A stretch of DNA of 7,144 nt. Source: Christensenellaceae bacterium. Lineage in GTDB: Bacteria; Bacillota; Clostridia; Christensenellales; Borkfalkiaceae. Under the pieces are notes generated by a model. The model saw nothing but the letters and a program-made list of their open reading frames with translations. It searched no databases and was not told the DNA's origin. The position numbers and the translations under genes are program-made. Where the stretch lies: the NCBI GenBank assembly GCA_016295005.1, contig JAEDMA010000065.1, forward strand, positions 1 to 7,144, in the 5' to 3' direction. Of this stretch, positions 5,839 through 7,144 are shown piece after piece; the first letter of the stretch is position 1, and each line of letters starts with the position of its first letter.

Positions 5839-7125
5839 TTAATTTAAGAATTTATCGAGTTCGGCGGCTACTTTTTTGTTTACTTTGACCTTGGGCGAAG
5901 CAATCAGTTTTCCGCGCGCCATAACCGTTTTAACCTGTCTTAACGCTTTTAAGTCGTCGAGCGGATTGTTTTCGGTAAATATCATATCGGCGCATTTACC
6001 TTTTTCTATAGTACCCGTCAGATGACCGATACCCGCAAGTTTCGCGCTGAGTTCGGTTGCCGAATAAAGGGCGAACGCATTGCTTACGCCGACGTATTTA
6101 TGGTAATAACAAAGTTCTCTCCAAAAGTCGTATTGCGTTATCCATGGGCAGCCCACGTCGTTGCCCAAAACTACGGGGATATCGTTTGCGACGGCGGCTT
6201 TCGCGCAGTCTATGATTCCCTGAAAAACCACGTTGCCGTTATATTGCTCCACTTCCGAAGCGTTGCTAATTTTACGGTCAAACAAAGCGTAGGGAAGCGC
6301 GGGAGAAATAGTCGCGCACAAAAAAACGTTTCTTTTTTTGAAAAGGTCTATTATCTCGTCGGTGGGTTTCGCGCCGTGTTCGATGCTGTCCACTCCGTTT
6401 TCGAGAGCAAGTTTAACTCCGTCCGTCGATTCGACGTGCGCTGCGACTAAATAACCTTTTTCGTGCGCTTTTTCGCATACGGCTTTTACCATATCGGGCG
6501 GCATTTTGACTTCTCCCGGAACGCCTTTTTCTTTCGCGTCAAGAACTCCGCCGGTTATCATCAGTTTTACTAAATCTACGTTTTCTTTTTCGTTGTTTTC
6601 TAAAATTTTAAGCGCGTCGTTTACGTCGGTTGCGGCAATCGCCACCGAACCCGCCATATGTCCGCCGTTTACCGATATTCCGCGATTAGACGCGATTATT
6701 CTCGGACCGATTTTGTCGCCCGCAGATATTTCGTCGCGAAGTTTGGTGTCGAAATCTCCGAGTCCGCCTACAGTACGGATAGTCGTAACGCCGCTCATAA
6801 GTTCGATTTTTGCGAACGACGAAACAATTTTATACGCTATGGCGCGGGTAAGACGGTTACTCATCAACTTTTTAACGAGTTTCGCATTGTCACGCTGCTT
6901 CTTTTGCGGTTTGCCGTTGCCCGCAAGGTGAACGTGCATGTTTATAAGCCCCGGCATTAAATAAGCGCCGTTAAGGTCGATGACTTTATATCCGTTAAAG
7001 TCCGCATTATCTTTCGGTAACACGTCGGTTATTATTTCGTCGTCAACTAAAACGCATAAACCTTCCTGCGGCGACATATCCTTTTTGCCGCTTAAAACTT
7101 TTCCGTTTACAAAAGCGTATTTCAT
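5839..7125 (-). CDS. Amidohydrolase-superfamily enzyme (Xaa-Pro dipeptidase/imidazolonepropionase-related)
   Basis: This 428-residue cytoplasmic metal hydrolase has the full binuclear site of the amidohydrolase barrel: HVHL (64-67; His64, His66), a probable carboxylated Lys187 in VKLMITGG (186-193), His230 in AAHVES, His250 in SIEHG, and Asp323 in LGNDVG. The GGHMAGS segment (154-160) and the N-terminal strand ending in LMPGLINMHVH are typical of the group that includes prolidase-like Xaa-Pro, Xaa-Arg/Lys and related dipeptidases, often labelled imidazolonepropionase-like. True HutI normally sits with other histidine-degradation genes, and none is seen here. The C-terminal HLTGTIEKGKCADMIF (368-383) is the usual small beta domain. 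The start is supported by CGGAG seven bases upstream (complement of 7133-7137). The promoter lies beyond the window. Superfamily is secure; substrate is not, and cyclic amides or acylated amino acids remain possible. Confidence 0.85.
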   Translation of the reverse strand: MKYAFVNGKVLSGKKDMSPQEGLCVLVDDEIITDVLPKDNADFNGYKVIDLNGAYLMPGLINMHVHLAGNGKPQKKQRDNAKLVKKLMSNRLTRAIAYKIVSSFAKIELMSGVTTIRTVGGLGDFDTKLRDEISAGDKIGPRIIASNRGISVNGGHMAGSVAIAATDVNDALKILENNEKENVDLVKLMITGGVLDAKEKGVPGEVKMPPDMVKAVCEKAHEKGYLVAAHVESTDGVKLALENGVDSIEHGAKPTDEIIDLFKKRNVFLCATISPALPYALFDRKISNASEVEQYNGNVVFQGIIDCAKAAVANDIPVVLGNDVGCPWITQYDFWRELCYYHKYVGVSNAFALYSATELSAKLAGIGHLTGTIEKGKCADMIFTENNPLDDLKALRQVKTVMARGKLIASPKVKVNKKVAAELDKFLN

Positions 7126-7144
7126 TGTGTTTCTCCGTTATTAT

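Noticed and set aside
6022..6960. Plus-strand open frames of 100-142 codons inside the amidohydrolase gene
   Set aside because: They mirror the codon pattern of the minus-strand gene, whose metal ligands are intact, and none has a ribosome-binding site or recognisable product.

Overview
The window looks like a chromosomal stretch from a low-GC, Gram-positive-type (Bacillota/Clostridia-like) bacterium. The support is near-consensus sigma-A-type promoters with 17-nt spacers, purine-rich Shine-Dalgarno sites, intrinsic hairpin-plus-T terminators, the standard genetic code, and a relative of the diacylglycerol glycosyltransferases common in Bacillota. Finer taxonomy cannot be read from the sequence. 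No mobile element, CRISPR array, tRNA or rRNA is visible.

Layout. Positions 1-320 carry no gene I can support. They hold a weakly structured AT-rich leader and a bidirectional terminator hairpin (193-219). A 37-codon, Lys-rich small ORF with a strong ribosome-binding site follows at 321-434. Fourteen bases after its stop lies a textbook promoter (448-476) for a 382-residue GNAT-superfamily protein (510-1658). That gene converges on adenine deaminase (ade, minus strand, 1756-3555) across two tandem GC-rich hairpins (1677-1748). Between ade and the next plus-strand gene is a 263-bp divergent promoter region (3556-3818) with a near-consensus promoter on each strand. To its right, a two-gene plus-strand operon encodes a GT-B glycosyltransferase of the MGDG-synthase/UgtP kind (3819-4979) and a PlsC-like acyltransferase (4969-5772), overlapping by 11 bp. 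This operon converges, over a shared terminator (5784-5811), on a minus-strand amidohydrolase of the Xaa-Pro dipeptidase/imidazolonepropionase-related group (5839-7125). Only the ribosome-binding site of that last gene is left before the window ends.

Function. The overlapping glycosyltransferase and acyltransferase are the clearest functional unit and probably make or remodel a membrane glycolipid. Ade is a purine-salvage enzyme that turns adenine into hypoxanthine and ammonia. The second amidohydrolase keeps a full binuclear metal site but its substrate is open. The GNAT protein and the 37-residue protein have no function I can assign. Most of the window is ordinary housekeeping DNA. The least explained items are the small ORF, the possible RNA structure at 1-219, the divergent motifs in the lipid operon, and the leader of that operon, where the ribosome-binding site sits in a hairpin loop after a 6-codon ORF.
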